Below, one piece after another: positions 14,492 through 22,629 of a stretch of 26,656 nt of DNA (the stretch's first letter is position 1; each line of letters starts with the position of its first letter). The notes under the pieces were generated by a model. That model was not told the origin of the DNA, did not search any database, and was given only the letters and a program-made list of their open reading frames with translations. The stretch spans positions 1-26,656 of the forward strand of contig CAZBNJ010000022.1 in NCBI GenBank assembly GCA_964493515.1. Direction: 5' to 3'. Source of the DNA: CANRIN01 sp964493515. Its GTDB lineage: Bacteria; Bacillota; Clostridia; Oscillospirales; JAAYOS01. The position numbers and the translations under genes were made by a program.

Positions 14492-14662
14492 ATGAAAGCG
14501 TTGAAAGTTATCGGTCAGGTGCTGCTCGGACTGGGCGCGATAGTCGGCATCGTCGCGGTCGTTTTCCGCTACACCAGCCTGCTCAACGAGCCGTATATGT
14601 CGCTGAAGAACTACATATCCCCGCCCACTCCCCGCGACTGCGACACCGAGATAGGCGAGTAA
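14492..14662 (+). CDS. 56-residue single-span membrane peptide
   Basis: A short protein with one strongly hydrophobic segment (about residues 5-26, GQVLLGLGAIVGIVAVVF) followed by a polar tail ending in an acidic cluster. I do not recognise it. The ribosome site AGGAGG lies 7 bases before the ATG, stronger than that of the metA gene that follows after only 4 bases, so metA translation may depend on it. A plus-strand promoter lies directly upstream. It could be a real small membrane protein or mainly a leader peptide for metA; the well-formed membrane span favours a functional protein. Confidence 0.7.
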   Translation: MKALKVIGQVLLGLGAIVGIVAVVFRYTSLLNEPYMSLKNYISPPTPRDCDTEIGE

Positions 14663-14666
14663 ATTC

Positions 14667-15578
14667 ATGCCGATAAAAGTACCGTCGGATCTGCCCGCGC
14701 TGAAGAGTCTCGAGCGGGAGAACATATTTGTCATGCACGCGCGGCGGGCGGAGGAACAGGATATCCGTCCGCTTCGTCTTCTGCTGCTCAATCTCATGCC
14801 GACAAAGCTGGAGACCGAGACGCAGATCCTGCGCTGCCTGTCAAACACTCCGCTCCAGCTCGAGCTTGATCTGCTCCAGACGTCGAGCTACAAGGCGACC
14901 CACGTTTCGGAGGAGCACCTGCTCGACTTCTACATGACCTTTGACGAGATAGAGCACCTCCGCTACGACGGCATGATAATCACCGGCGCGCCGGTCGAGC
15001 ATATGGAGTTCGAGAAGGTCGCGTACTGGAAAGAGCTGTGCCGCATCATGGACTGGAGCCGCGAAAACGTGTTCAGCACGCTGCACATCTGCTGGGGCGC
15101 GCAGGCGGGACTGTACCACCACTACGGCATACAGAAACATCCGCTCGAAAGCAAGAAATTCGGCATATTCGAGCACACCGTCGCCGCGCCGAATTCGCCG
15201 CTCATGCGCGGGTTCGACGCAAAATTTCTCGCCCCGCACTCCCGCCACACCGAGGTGCGAGTCGAGGATGTCGCACGCGTACCCGAGCTTGAGATACTCT
15301 CCACCGGCGAGAAATCGGGGCTGTACATCGCGGCGACGCGCGACCGACGTCGGCTGTTCGTCACCGGACACTGCGAGTACGACGCGGACACGCTTGCGCG
15401 TGAATACTTCCGCGACCTGGAAAAGGGGCTGGACATCGCCGTCCCCGAGAACTACTTCCCGAACGACGACCCATCGCTCGAGCCGCCGCTCAGCTGGCGC
15501 GCGCACGCGATGCTGCTCTACTCCAACTGGCTGAACGACGTCTATCAGCAGACCCCATATGACCTAAACGACCTGTGA
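14667..15578 (+). CDS. metAA: Homoserine O-acetyltransferase (MetA family)
   Basis: A 303-residue enzyme of the MetA fold that acylates homoserine in methionine synthesis. The catalytic Cys142 lies in HICWGAQAG and the catalytic His in TGHCEYD (near 235). Residue 111, in ITGAPVEHMEF, is Glu. In this family Glu111 marks acetyl-CoA users and Gly marks succinyl-CoA users, so this should be an acetyltransferase. Family length is about 300, so it is full length. The start follows the 56-residue peptide gene by 4 bases and has only a weak ribosome site. A terminator hairpin overlaps the last codons and the stop. No other methionine gene is in the window. Confidence 0.95.
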   Translation: MPIKVPSDLPALKSLERENIFVMHARRAEEQDIRPLRLLLLNLMPTKLETETQILRCLSNTPLQLELDLLQTSSYKATHVSEEHLLDFYMTFDEIEHLRYDGMIITGAPVEHMEFEKVAYWKELCRIMDWSRENVFSTLHICWGAQAGLYHHYGIQKHPLESKKFGIFEHTVAAPNSPLMRGFDAKFLAPHSRHTEVRVEDVARVPELEILSTGEKSGLYIAATRDRRRLFVTGHCEYDADTLAREYFRDLEKGLDIAVPENYFPNDDPSLEPPLSWRAHAMLLYSNWLNDVYQQTPYDLNDL

Positions 15579-15594
15579 AAACGGGTCGTTTTTT
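15566..15594 (+). terminator. Terminator or attenuator overlapping the metA stop codon
   Basis: AAACGACC and GGTCGTTT form an 8-bp stem with a 10-base loop that contains the metA stop codon, followed by six T. It ends only 6 bases before the AGGAGG of the next gene. It may be a plain terminator, or an attenuator whose folding depends on ribosomes finishing metA. Confidence 0.8.
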
Positions 15595-15612
15595 ACAAAA
15601 AGGAGGATGCTT

Positions 15613-16260
15613 GTGAACATTTTTGAAAGGATAGAACTGGCAAAAGTCCTGCCGGTCGCGGTCATCGACCGTGCCGACGACGCGATACCCCTCGTCGACG
15701 CACTGGCGCGCGGCGGGCTGTCCGCCATCGAGGTCACCTTTCGCACCGACGCGGCGGCGGACGCGATTCGCCTGATTCGTGCCAAGCGCCCGAACATACT
15801 CGTCGGAGCGGGCACGGTCCTCACCGCGAAGCAGGCGCGGTCGGCGGCGGACGTCGGTGCTCAATTTCTCGTCGCGCCTGGGCTGAACGCGGACACGGTG
15901 TGCGCGGCGGCGGACGTCGGGCTGCCCTTCCTGCCCGGAGTGCTCACGCCGAGCGAGCTCGAGCGCGCGATGAGCCTTGGGCTTGAGCGGGTGAAGTTCT
16001 TCCCCGCGGAGGCGGGCGGCGGTGTCGCGATGCTGAAGGCGATGTCCGCGCCCTACCGCGCGATGAAGTTCATGCCCACCGGCGGGATAAACGCGGAAAA
16101 CCTGCTCGACTACCTCGCGCTCGACTGCGTTTTCGCCTGCGGGCTCAGCTCGGTCTGCGAACGCGGCTTGCTCTCCGACGGCGACTTCGCCGAAATTGAA
16201 CGACGCGCAGGTCAGATAAAATCACTGCTTGACACCCTTAAAAGGAGGAAAAACGCGTGA
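15613..16260 (+). CDS. eda: KDPG aldolase (2-keto-3-deoxy-6-phosphogluconate/KHG aldolase)
   Basis: A 215-residue cytoplasmic class I aldolase that splits 2-keto-3-deoxy-6-phosphogluconate to pyruvate and glyceraldehyde 3-phosphate. Key residues line up with E. coli Eda: Glu40 (general acid/base) and Arg44 in IEVTFRT, the LVGAGTVLT segment, and the Schiff-base Lys128 in RVKFFPAE. I chose the GTG at 15613, six bases after AGGAGG; the ATG at 15607 abuts the ribosome site directly. The end overlaps the next gene by 4 bases (GTGA). It is the last step of the D-glucuronate pathway encoded by this and the next three genes. Confidence 0.94.
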   Translation: MNIFERIELAKVLPVAVIDRADDAIPLVDALARGGLSAIEVTFRTDAAADAIRLIRAKRPNILVGAGTVLTAKQARSAADVGAQFLVAPGLNADTVCAAADVGLPFLPGVLTPSELERAMSLGLERVKFFPAEAGGGVAMLKAMSAPYRAMKFMPTGGINAENLLDYLALDCVFACGLSSVCERGLLSDGDFAEIERRAGQIKSLLDTLKRRKNA

Positions 16261-17264
16261 AAATCGTAACTTTCGGCGAAATAATGCTTCGTCTGCGGCC
16301 GGAGGGATTTCTCCGTTTTTCGCAGGCGGACAAGTTTGAGGCGACCTTCGGCGGCGCGGAGGCGAATGTCGCGGTGAATCTCGCGCAGCTCGGCTGCAAG
16401 ACATCGTTCGTCTCAAAGCTCCCTGCCCACGCCATCGGAGAGATGGCGGTCTCGTCACTGCGCAAATACGGCGTAGATGTTACCAATATTCTGCGCGGCG
16501 GGGACAGAGTGGGCATTTATTTCCTCGAAAAAGGCATGGACGCGCGTGCAAGTGTCTGCGTCTACGACCGCGCGCGTTCGGCGATAGCGACCGCCGAGGC
16601 GGGCGAGTTCGACTGGGACACGATCCTCGACGGCGCGGACGCGTTCTTCTTCACCGGCATCACTCCCGCGCTCGGAGAAAACATGGTAGAGGCGTGCAAA
16701 AAAGCCTGTGAAACAGCCAAAAAGAAGGGTATTTTGGTCTGCTGCGATACCAATTTCCGCGCGGCGCTCTGGTCGCTCGACGACGCGTCCAAGGTGATGT
16801 GCGAGCTGCTTCCGCTCTGCGACGTGGTCATCTCGAACGCCGGACTTGCGAACGATATGTTCGCGCTCGGCGTCCCATCGAACGGAGAACTGCTCGACGA
16901 AAACGGACTGCGCGCGGTCGCAGAGAAACTCCGCGAGCGTTTTGGCTGCAAGGTGGTGGCGCTCACCCAGCGCGAGAGCATCAGCTCGAACCGCCACCGA
17001 TTCTCCGGCGCGTTGCTCGTCGGCGACAGCTTCGCACACTCGCGCGTCCACGACATCGACATCGTCGACCGCGTCGGCAGCGGCGATGCGTTCGCGGCGG
17101 GCGCGATACTCGCGGTCTTGGATGGCATGAGCGCGGCGGATGGCGCCGAATTCGCCGCCGCCGCAAGCGTTCTCGCGCACAGCATAGAGGGCGACGTGAA
17201 TCTGTCCGGCCGAGCGGAGATAGAAAAGCTCGCTCGCGGCGGCGACAGCAGGATCGTTCGATAA
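16257..17264 (+). CDS. kdgK: 2-keto-3-deoxygluconate kinase (PfkB family)
   Basis: A 335-residue ribokinase-family sugar kinase. The N-terminal GEIMLRLRPEG and the FGGAEANVAVNLAQLG segment (31-46) are typical of 2-keto-3-deoxygluconate kinases, and the C-terminal phosphate-binding motif DRVGSGDAFAAG (271-282) carries the catalytic Asp277. The kinase makes the substrate of the aldolase encoded just upstream. Start is GTG at 16257 with AGGAGG 8 bases upstream; it overlaps the aldolase stop. The context with eda, uxuA and the mannonate oxidoreductase gene supports the substrate. Confidence 0.92.
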   Translation: MKIVTFGEIMLRLRPEGFLRFSQADKFEATFGGAEANVAVNLAQLGCKTSFVSKLPAHAIGEMAVSSLRKYGVDVTNILRGGDRVGIYFLEKGMDARASVCVYDRARSAIATAEAGEFDWDTILDGADAFFFTGITPALGENMVEACKKACETAKKKGILVCCDTNFRAALWSLDDASKVMCELLPLCDVVISNAGLANDMFALGVPSNGELLDENGLRAVAEKLRERFGCKVVALTQRESISSNRHRFSGALLVGDSFAHSRVHDIDIVDRVGSGDAFAAGAILAVLDGMSAADGAEFAAAASVLAHSIEGDVNLSGRAEIEKLARGGDSRIVR

Positions 17265-17287
17265 AGTTACGAAATGGAGGAAATAGC

Positions 17288-18331
17288 ATGAAATTAGGCT
17301 TCCGTTGGTATGGAGAAAGTGACCCTGTTTCGCTTGAGAGCATCCGCCAGATTCCCAATATGCGAAGCGTCGTGTCGGCGGTGTACGACGTGCCGCCCGG
17401 CGAGGTCTGGCCGCTCGAGAGCATCGAACGCATGAAGCTCGCCTGCGAAAAGGCGGGGCTTGTGTTCGATGTCGTCGAGTCGATACCGGTACACGAGGAG
17501 ATAAAGCTCGGCGGCAAAAACGCGTCCAAATTGATTGAAAACTATAGAGAAAACATACGTAGAGTTGCGAAATTCGGCATCAAATGCGTCACTTACAACT
17601 TTATGCCGGTGTTCGACTGGACGCGCACCAGCCTCGACCACCGCCACGCCGACGGCTCGACCTCGCTTGTGCTCTACCCCGACGAGCTTGCGGGACTTGA
17701 CCCGCAGCACGACGACATCTCGCTGCCCGGCTGGGACGCGAGCTACTCGCAAAGCGAGGTGCGGCGCCTGCTCGACGCGTATGGCGAGCTTGGCGAGGAC
17801 GGTCTGTGGCAGAACCTCGAGCACTTCCTGCGCGAGATAGTGCCCACCGCTGAGGAGTGCGGCGTGCGCCTTGCGATACATCCCGACGACCCTCCCTACC
17901 CGATATTCGGACTGCCGCGCATCGTGCGCGACGAGGCGGCGCTCGACCGACTGCTCGGCGTCGTCGATTCACCCGCAAACTCGCTCTGTCTCTGCACCGG
18001 AAGTCTCGGCTGCGTTCCCACCAACAACGTGCCGAAACTTGCCGCAAAGTACGCAAAACGCGACCGTATCGCGTTTGTTCATCTCCGAAATGTTCAAATT
18101 CTGCCGAACGGAGGCTTTGAGGAGCGCGCGCACCTCTCCGAGGCGGGCAGCCTGGATATGTTCGCCATCGTCAAAGCATTGACAGACGGCGGTTTCGACG
18201 GCTATGTCCGCCCCGACCACGGTCGAATGATATGGGGCGAGAGCGGCCGCGCCGGTTACGGACTGTACGACCGCGCGCTCGGTGCGGCGTACATCAATGG
18301 GCTGTTTGAAGCCTGCGAAAAGATGCAGTAA
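17288..18331 (+). CDS. uxuA: Mannonate dehydratase
   Basis: A 347-residue enzyme that dehydrates D-mannonate to 2-keto-3-deoxygluconate. Family signatures: N-terminal FRWYGESDPVSL, GIKCVTYNFMPVFDWTRT in the first half, and metal and substrate motifs LAIHPDDPP, CTGSLG, FVHLRNVQ and RPDHGRMIW in the C-terminal half. TIM-barrel enzyme, usually Mn2+ or Fe2+ dependent. I chose the ATG at 17288 with GGAGG 7 bases upstream; the reading frame stays open further upstream but there runs through kdgK in another frame. It is followed after 13 bases by the oxidoreductase gene. Confidence 0.96.
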   Translation: MKLGFRWYGESDPVSLESIRQIPNMRSVVSAVYDVPPGEVWPLESIERMKLACEKAGLVFDVVESIPVHEEIKLGGKNASKLIENYRENIRRVAKFGIKCVTYNFMPVFDWTRTSLDHRHADGSTSLVLYPDELAGLDPQHDDISLPGWDASYSQSEVRRLLDAYGELGEDGLWQNLEHFLREIVPTAEECGVRLAIHPDDPPYPIFGLPRIVRDEAALDRLLGVVDSPANSLCLCTGSLGCVPTNNVPKLAAKYAKRDRIAFVHLRNVQILPNGGFEERAHLSEAGSLDMFAIVKALTDGGFDGYVRPDHGRMIWGESGRAGYGLYDRALGAAYINGLFEACEKMQ

Positions 18332-18344
18332 ACGGAGGTAAATC

Positions 18345-19187
18345 ATGGAAAAGAATGTACTTTCTACCGATCTTAGCGGAAAGGTCGCGGTCGTCACCGG
18401 GGCGGGCGGAGTGCTCTGCTCGCGTTTCTCAAAGGTGCTGGCGCGCGCGGGAGCGGCGGTCGCTCTGCTCGACCTTGATCTCGGTGCAGCGCAGACGGTC
18501 GCCGACGAGATAACAAGCGAAGGTGGTCGCGCGATAGCCTTGCGCTGCAACGTCCTTGAGCGCGCCGACTGCGACGCTGCGGCGACCGCCGTGCTCGATG
18601 CGTTCGGGCCGTGCGACATTCTCGTCAACGGCGCTGGCGGCAACAATCCCGCGGCAACGACCGACGGCGAATACTACGAGCCGGACGACGCTACCAAGAC
18701 CTTCTTAGACCTCGACCCGAAAAAGGTCGGCTTTGTGTTCGACCTCAACTTCCTCGGAACGCTCATTCCGACGCAGTCGTTCGCAAAGCAGATGGTCGGG
18801 CGCGGCGGCTGCTGCATCCTCAACGTAGCGAGCATGAACGCCTATCGTCCGCTTACCAAGATACCCGCCTACTCCGGCGCAAAGGCGGCGGTCAAAAACT
18901 TCACCGAGTGGCTCGCCGTCCACTTCAGCCACACCGGCATCCGCGTCAACGCGGTCGCGCCGGGCTTCTTCTCCACAAAGCAGAACGCGGCGCTGCTCTG
19001 GAACGACGACGGCACCCCCACCGCGCGCACCGGCAAGATACTCGCCGCAACGCCGATGGGTCGCTTCGGACAGCCGGAGGAGCTGGACGGCGCGCTGCTC
19101 TTCCTTGTCGACAACGGCGCGGCTGGATTCATAACCGGCGTGACCCTGCCGGTGGACGGAGGCTTCAACGCCTACTCCGGCGTGTGA
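18345..19187 (+). CDS. D-mannonate oxidoreductase (SDR-type fructuronate reductase)
   Basis: A 280-residue short-chain dehydrogenase that most likely interconverts D-fructuronate and D-mannonate with NAD(P)(H), so it acts as the UxuB step. Rossmann motif TGAGGVLC (18-25) departs from TGxxxGxG, a form I recall in SDR mannonate oxidoreductases; the active site has Ser163, Tyr176 and Lys180 (YSGAK), and the NAGG-type segment (NGAGGN, 95-100) and PGFFST are present. It is the last gene of the uronate operon, with GGAGG 6 bases before ATG and a strong terminator just after it. It is unrelated in fold to E. coli UxuB, so I leave the symbol blank. Confidence 0.85.
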   Translation: MEKNVLSTDLSGKVAVVTGAGGVLCSRFSKVLARAGAAVALLDLDLGAAQTVADEITSEGGRAIALRCNVLERADCDAAATAVLDAFGPCDILVNGAGGNNPAATTDGEYYEPDDATKTFLDLDPKKVGFVFDLNFLGTLIPTQSFAKQMVGRGGCCILNVASMNAYRPLTKIPAYSGAKAAVKNFTEWLAVHFSHTGIRVNAVAPGFFSTKQNAALLWNDDGTPTARTGKILAATPMGRFGQPEELDGALLFLVDNGAAGFITGVTLPVDGGFNAYSGV

Positions 19188-19204
19188 GCGGAAATCAAAG
19201 CATC

Positions 19205-19234
19205 AAAAAAGAGGGGCGGTGCCCCTCTTTTTTT
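19205..19234. terminator. Bidirectional terminator between uronate operon and GH2 gene
   Basis: AAAAAA-GAGGGGC-GGT-GCCCCTC-TTTTTTT is a 7-bp G/C stem, extended by A-T pairs, with a 3-base loop and T-runs for both strands. It serves the convergent uronate operon and GH2 gene. Confidence 0.95.
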
Positions 19235-19245
19235 CGTCCCGATTT

Positions 19246-21516
19246 TCACTTCTTTATGCGGTTCAGACGAGCCTCGAGCAGTTCCAGACCGCCCTCCGGA
19301 AGTCCGCCGACAAAGCCGAGGTTCTGCTCGAGCGACATGCTGCGCGCCATCTCCGCCATGCCTCCCGCCGACTCGCCTGTCATTCCGGGCAGGAGCTGCT
19401 CGAGTATCGCGCGGCACTCGTCGCTTTCAAGCAGCACCTTCATGCTGTCCTTGACCGAGTAGTGCTCGTCTGACAGCTCGGGCGTCGCGCGCTCGTCATC
19501 AAGTTTGTCCTCAAACCAGTTGCGCACGCCCGCCGCAGCGGCTTTGCGCGCGTCTGCCATCGGATTCGCGGGCACGACGTAGCTCTTCGGCTCGCTTACG
19601 ACCTTCGTCACCGACAGCGTGTCCGCAAGCTCGCCCGCGACCAGCTTTATCACGTTCTCTCCTTCGGTCAGCGGCACGTTCTCAAACACCTTCACCCTCG
19701 CGCCGTCGGTCGAGCCGAAGCGCACGCCGCCCACATACAGCTCGGCATTGCCGGCGTTGGTGCAGACCATCACGCGAGTGGCGTTGCCGCTGCGGTGCGC
19801 ATATCGCTTGCCGCAGATATGGACAAACGGCTCGCGCGACCAGTGCGCCTTGCAGACATAGAACGAGTCCTTGCGCACGCCGCGGTCGACGGTGACCAGT
19901 CCTTTGTTGTTGCGTCCCTTGACCCCTCCCTCGTCGCGCGCCGAGCAGCCGAAGTCGAACATATTCCACACATGGCTCGCCCAAACCCACGGACGCGCGT
20001 CGAGCACACCGCACATGTGCGCGTGGTAGAGTGCCTGGTACTCCTCGGTGTAGTCGCTTGCCGCCGGATGCTCGTTGTGGTAGCTGACTATGCCCTCCGT
20101 GCCGTACTCGCTCAGACCGACAGCGCGGTCGGGATGCTCGGCGTGGTACTTGTCCAGCCACGGCCCGTTGTCCTCCATCTTTCCGGTGTACCAGCCGAAG
20201 TAGTGGTTGTACGACTCGACGTCGGGTATATCGTGCAGCGGATGGTCTCCGGGCGTCGAGCCGATGTGCGCCATCGTCGTCAGCCTCGTCTTGTCAAGCG
20301 ACTTTACAAGCTCGTTCAGCTCGCGGTGGTTTTCCACCAGACGCGGACGGTCGGCGCCGCCCATCGTTATCTCGTTGGACAGTCCCCAGAAGCATATTGA
20401 CGGATGGTTGTAGTTCTGGACCACAAGCTCGCGCATCATCTCCATGGCTACCTTGTGTGCATTCGGGTCTTCCGCCTGCGCGCTGATGTACGGTATCTCC
20501 GCCCACACGACAAATCCGTACTCGTCGCACAGGTCGTAGAACTCCTGCGGGTGCTGATAGTGCGCGCACCGCACCGTGTTCGCGCCAAGCTCGCGGATAA
20601 GCTCCGCGTCCTCGACCAGATCCTCCCTGCTCACCGCCGTGCCCTTGTACAGCCGGTCGCCGTGCTTTGCCACGCCGCGAAGAACGGTCTGTTTTCCGTT
20701 GAGGATGAATCCCTTCTGCGGGTCGACCGAAAAGTCGCGCACGCCAAAGCGAACAGTCACCTCGTCAAGCGGCTCGTTGTGCACCGTCAGCCGCGCGCGG
20801 GCGGTGTAGAGATACGGGTCGTCGGTCGACCAGCGATGCGCGCGCTCGAGGTGCGCCACCGCCGACACGCTCTCCCCCGCCGGACGCCAGACCTCGCTTA
20901 TCCGCTTGCCGTCCGCGTCGTATATCTCAAAACAGACGCTCGCCTCGTCCGCGCCGCCCTCGACCCACGCCGAAAGCTCGATGTCCGCGCCGTCGCCCAC
21001 AGCTTTCGGCGTTATCGCCACGCCGTCGCCGCCGTAATAGCCGAGCGCAAAGTGAGCGGACGGCACGCGGATGAGCTTCACGCCGCGCGTCAGTCCGCCG
21101 TAGAAGGTGAAGTCCGCCATCTGCGGATAGATGTCGCCAAACGCGCTGTTGTCCACCCGAATTTGCAGCAGATTCTCGCCGTTTTCGTGCAGAAAATCGG
21201 TTATATCTGCGCGGAATCGGGCATATCCGCCCTTGTGCTCGCACACCTTCGCGCCGTTGACGAACACTTCGCCGAGAAGCGATGCCGCGCCGACCTCCGC
21301 AAACACCCTCTCGCCTGTCGGACGCGCGCTCGGCAGCTCTATCCTGCGTATGTACCACGTCGAACCGCGCCACGGCTTGCTTCCGTCCATGCCGTCCACC
21401 GCGTTGAAGCTGTGCGGCAGATCGACCCGCTCAAAGCTTTGGTCGACCGTCGGCGGTGTCGGCGACGCGTCCTTTTTGAAGCTCCAGCCGTCATTTATAT
21501 ATATCGTATTGCGCAT
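19246..21516 (-). CDS. Glycoside hydrolase family 2 (beta-glucuronidase or beta-galactosidase)
   Basis: A 756-residue retaining glycosidase without signal peptide, so probably cytoplasmic. Domains: jelly-roll sugar-binding domain (about 10-160), immunoglobulin-like domain (160-260), TIM barrel (260-560) and a C-terminal beta domain plus an about 100-residue helical tail. Acid/base Glu382 lies in LSNEI and the nucleophile Glu470 in LSEYGTEG. A NNKG motif (536-539) lies where beta-glucuronidases carry the Asn-x-Lys pair that binds the sugar carboxylate, but similar NDKG motifs occur in family 2 beta-galactosidases, so I cannot settle the substrate. Convergence on a glucuronate operon favours glucuronidase. 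Start has GGAGGAGG 7 bases upstream. Confidence 0.88.
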   Translation of the reverse strand: MRNTIYINDGWSFKKDASPTPPTVDQSFERVDLPHSFNAVDGMDGSKPWRGSTWYIRRIELPSARPTGERVFAEVGAASLLGEVFVNGAKVCEHKGGYARFRADITDFLHENGENLLQIRVDNSAFGDIYPQMADFTFYGGLTRGVKLIRVPSAHFALGYYGGDGVAITPKAVGDGADIELSAWVEGGADEASVCFEIYDADGKRISEVWRPAGESVSAVAHLERAHRWSTDDPYLYTARARLTVHNEPLDEVTVRFGVRDFSVDPQKGFILNGKQTVLRGVAKHGDRLYKGTAVSREDLVEDAELIRELGANTVRCAHYQHPQEFYDLCDEYGFVVWAEIPYISAQAEDPNAHKVAMEMMRELVVQNYNHPSICFWGLSNEITMGGADRPRLVENHRELNELVKSLDKTRLTTMAHIGSTPGDHPLHDIPDVESYNHYFGWYTGKMEDNGPWLDKYHAEHPDRAVGLSEYGTEGIVSYHNEHPAASDYTEEYQALYHAHMCGVLDARPWVWASHVWNMFDFGCSARDEGGVKGRNNKGLVTVDRGVRKDSFYVCKAHWSREPFVHICGKRYAHRSGNATRVMVCTNAGNAELYVGGVRFGSTDGARVKVFENVPLTEGENVIKLVAGELADTLSVTKVVSEPKSYVVPANPMADARKAAAAGVRNWFEDKLDDERATPELSDEHYSVKDSMKVLLESDECRAILEQLLPGMTGESAGGMAEMARSMSLEQNLGFVGGLPEGGLELLEARLNRIKK

Positions 21517-21554
21517 GATTTTTCCTCCTCCGTATACTAAGTTTTACCTATCTA

Positions 21555-21583
21555 ATCGTATCATCTTTTCGGCAGGATTACAA
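21555..21583 (-). promoter_or_regulatory. Promoter of the GH2 gene
   Basis: On the minus strand TTGTAA (21583-21578), a 17-base spacer and TACGAT (21560-21555), with TGA before the -10 box. Its -35 box is only 12 bases from that of the divergent ABC transporter promoter. Confidence 0.6.
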
Positions 21584-21595
21584 GCACAAATCGGC

Positions 21596-21624
21596 TTGAA
21601 TTGTCCGTCACTCGGTGATATAAT
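21596..21624 (+). promoter_or_regulatory. Promoter of the ABC importer operon
   Basis: TTGAAT (21596-21601), a 17-base spacer and TATAAT (21619-21624), with TGA before the -10 box (extended -10). The leader to the start codon at 21673 is about 40 bases. Confidence 0.75.
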
Positions 21625-21672
21625 GACACACATGGAATGATTTCTGCCGAATCCGCACCCAAAGGAGAACGT

Positions 21673-22629
21673 ATGAAGCGTATATTCTGTCTGATATGTG
21701 TCTGCGTCCTGCTCTGCGGCTGCGCGCCGTCCGTTGACGCACCCGAGCCGTCTGTCGCGACCGACGACGCCCGCATATCCTTCCGTGACAGTCTCGGAAA
21801 CAGTGTTATACTCGCCGAAAAGCCGCAAAATGTCGCGGTTTTGTTCTCATCCTACGCCGAGATATGGCAGCTCGCGGGCGGCGAGGTCGCGATAACCGTC
21901 GGCGAGGCGGTCGAGCGAGGCTTTGCCTCCGACGACGCGAAGCTGGTCGACGGCGGCGCGGGCAAGACTATCGACGCAGAGCTGCTGCTGTCCTGCAAGC
22001 CTGACCTGGTCATCGGCAGCGCAGACATCGAGGGTCAGGTCGATGCGGCGGAGATAACGAAAAGCGCGGGGATACCGACCGCGCTCTTCCGTGTGGAGAC
22101 GTTTGACGACTACCTCGATATGCTGAAGATATGCACCGACGTGACCGGCGAAAGCGAGCTGTACCAACGCCATGGCACGGACATACGGCAGCAGATAGAC
22201 GACATTCTCGCGGCGGCGGCAACCGTCGAGTATCATCCCAACATCCTGTTCATCCGCGCGGGCTCGTCGGCAAGCTCGGTCAAGGCAAAGACCGCCGACC
22301 AACACTTTGCCGCCGCGATGCTCGACGAGCTGGGCGCGAAAAATATTGCCGACAGCGCGCCGATACTGCTGGACGGATTGAGCCTCGAGGAGGTCATTTT
22401 GCAAGACCCCGACTACATATTCGTCACGTCGATGGGCGACGAGGACGCCTCGAAGTCGTATATGCTCGAACTTTTTGCGACCGAAGGATGGAAAAATCTG
22501 ACCGCTGTGAGGGAAAACAGGTACGTTTTCCTTCCAAAGGATATGTTCCACTTCAAACCGAACGCGCGCTGGGCGGACGCCTACGGTTATCTCGCCGAGC
22601 TGCTCTACCCCGGTCTTTTAGATGCGTAG
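21673..22629 (+). CDS. Substrate-binding lipoprotein of a FecB/BtuF-type ABC importer
   Basis: A 318-residue extracytoplasmic lipoprotein. The signal peptide is short and Cys-rich; the lipidated residue is probably Cys17 (LCGC). The mature part has the periplasmic-binding protein type III fold: FRDSLGNSVILAEKPQNVAVLFSS near the N terminus, KPDLVIG, AGIPTALF, and a C-terminal lobe with PDYIFVTSMG. This class binds iron-siderophore, haem or cobalamin complexes. I see no residues that settle the ligand. I chose the ATG at 21673, with AAAGGAG five bases upstream. The permease start lies 8 bases inside its end. No iron-regulator box is evident at the promoter. Confidence 0.9.
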   Translation: MKRIFCLICVCVLLCGCAPSVDAPEPSVATDDARISFRDSLGNSVILAEKPQNVAVLFSSYAEIWQLAGGEVAITVGEAVERGFASDDAKLVDGGAGKTIDAELLLSCKPDLVIGSADIEGQVDAAEITKSAGIPTALFRVETFDDYLDMLKICTDVTGESELYQRHGTDIRQQIDDILAAAATVEYHPNILFIRAGSSASSVKAKTADQHFAAAMLDELGAKNIADSAPILLDGLSLEEVILQDPDYIFVTSMGDEDASKSYMLELFATEGWKNLTAVRENRYVFLPKDMFHFKPNARWADAYGYLAELLYPGLLDA

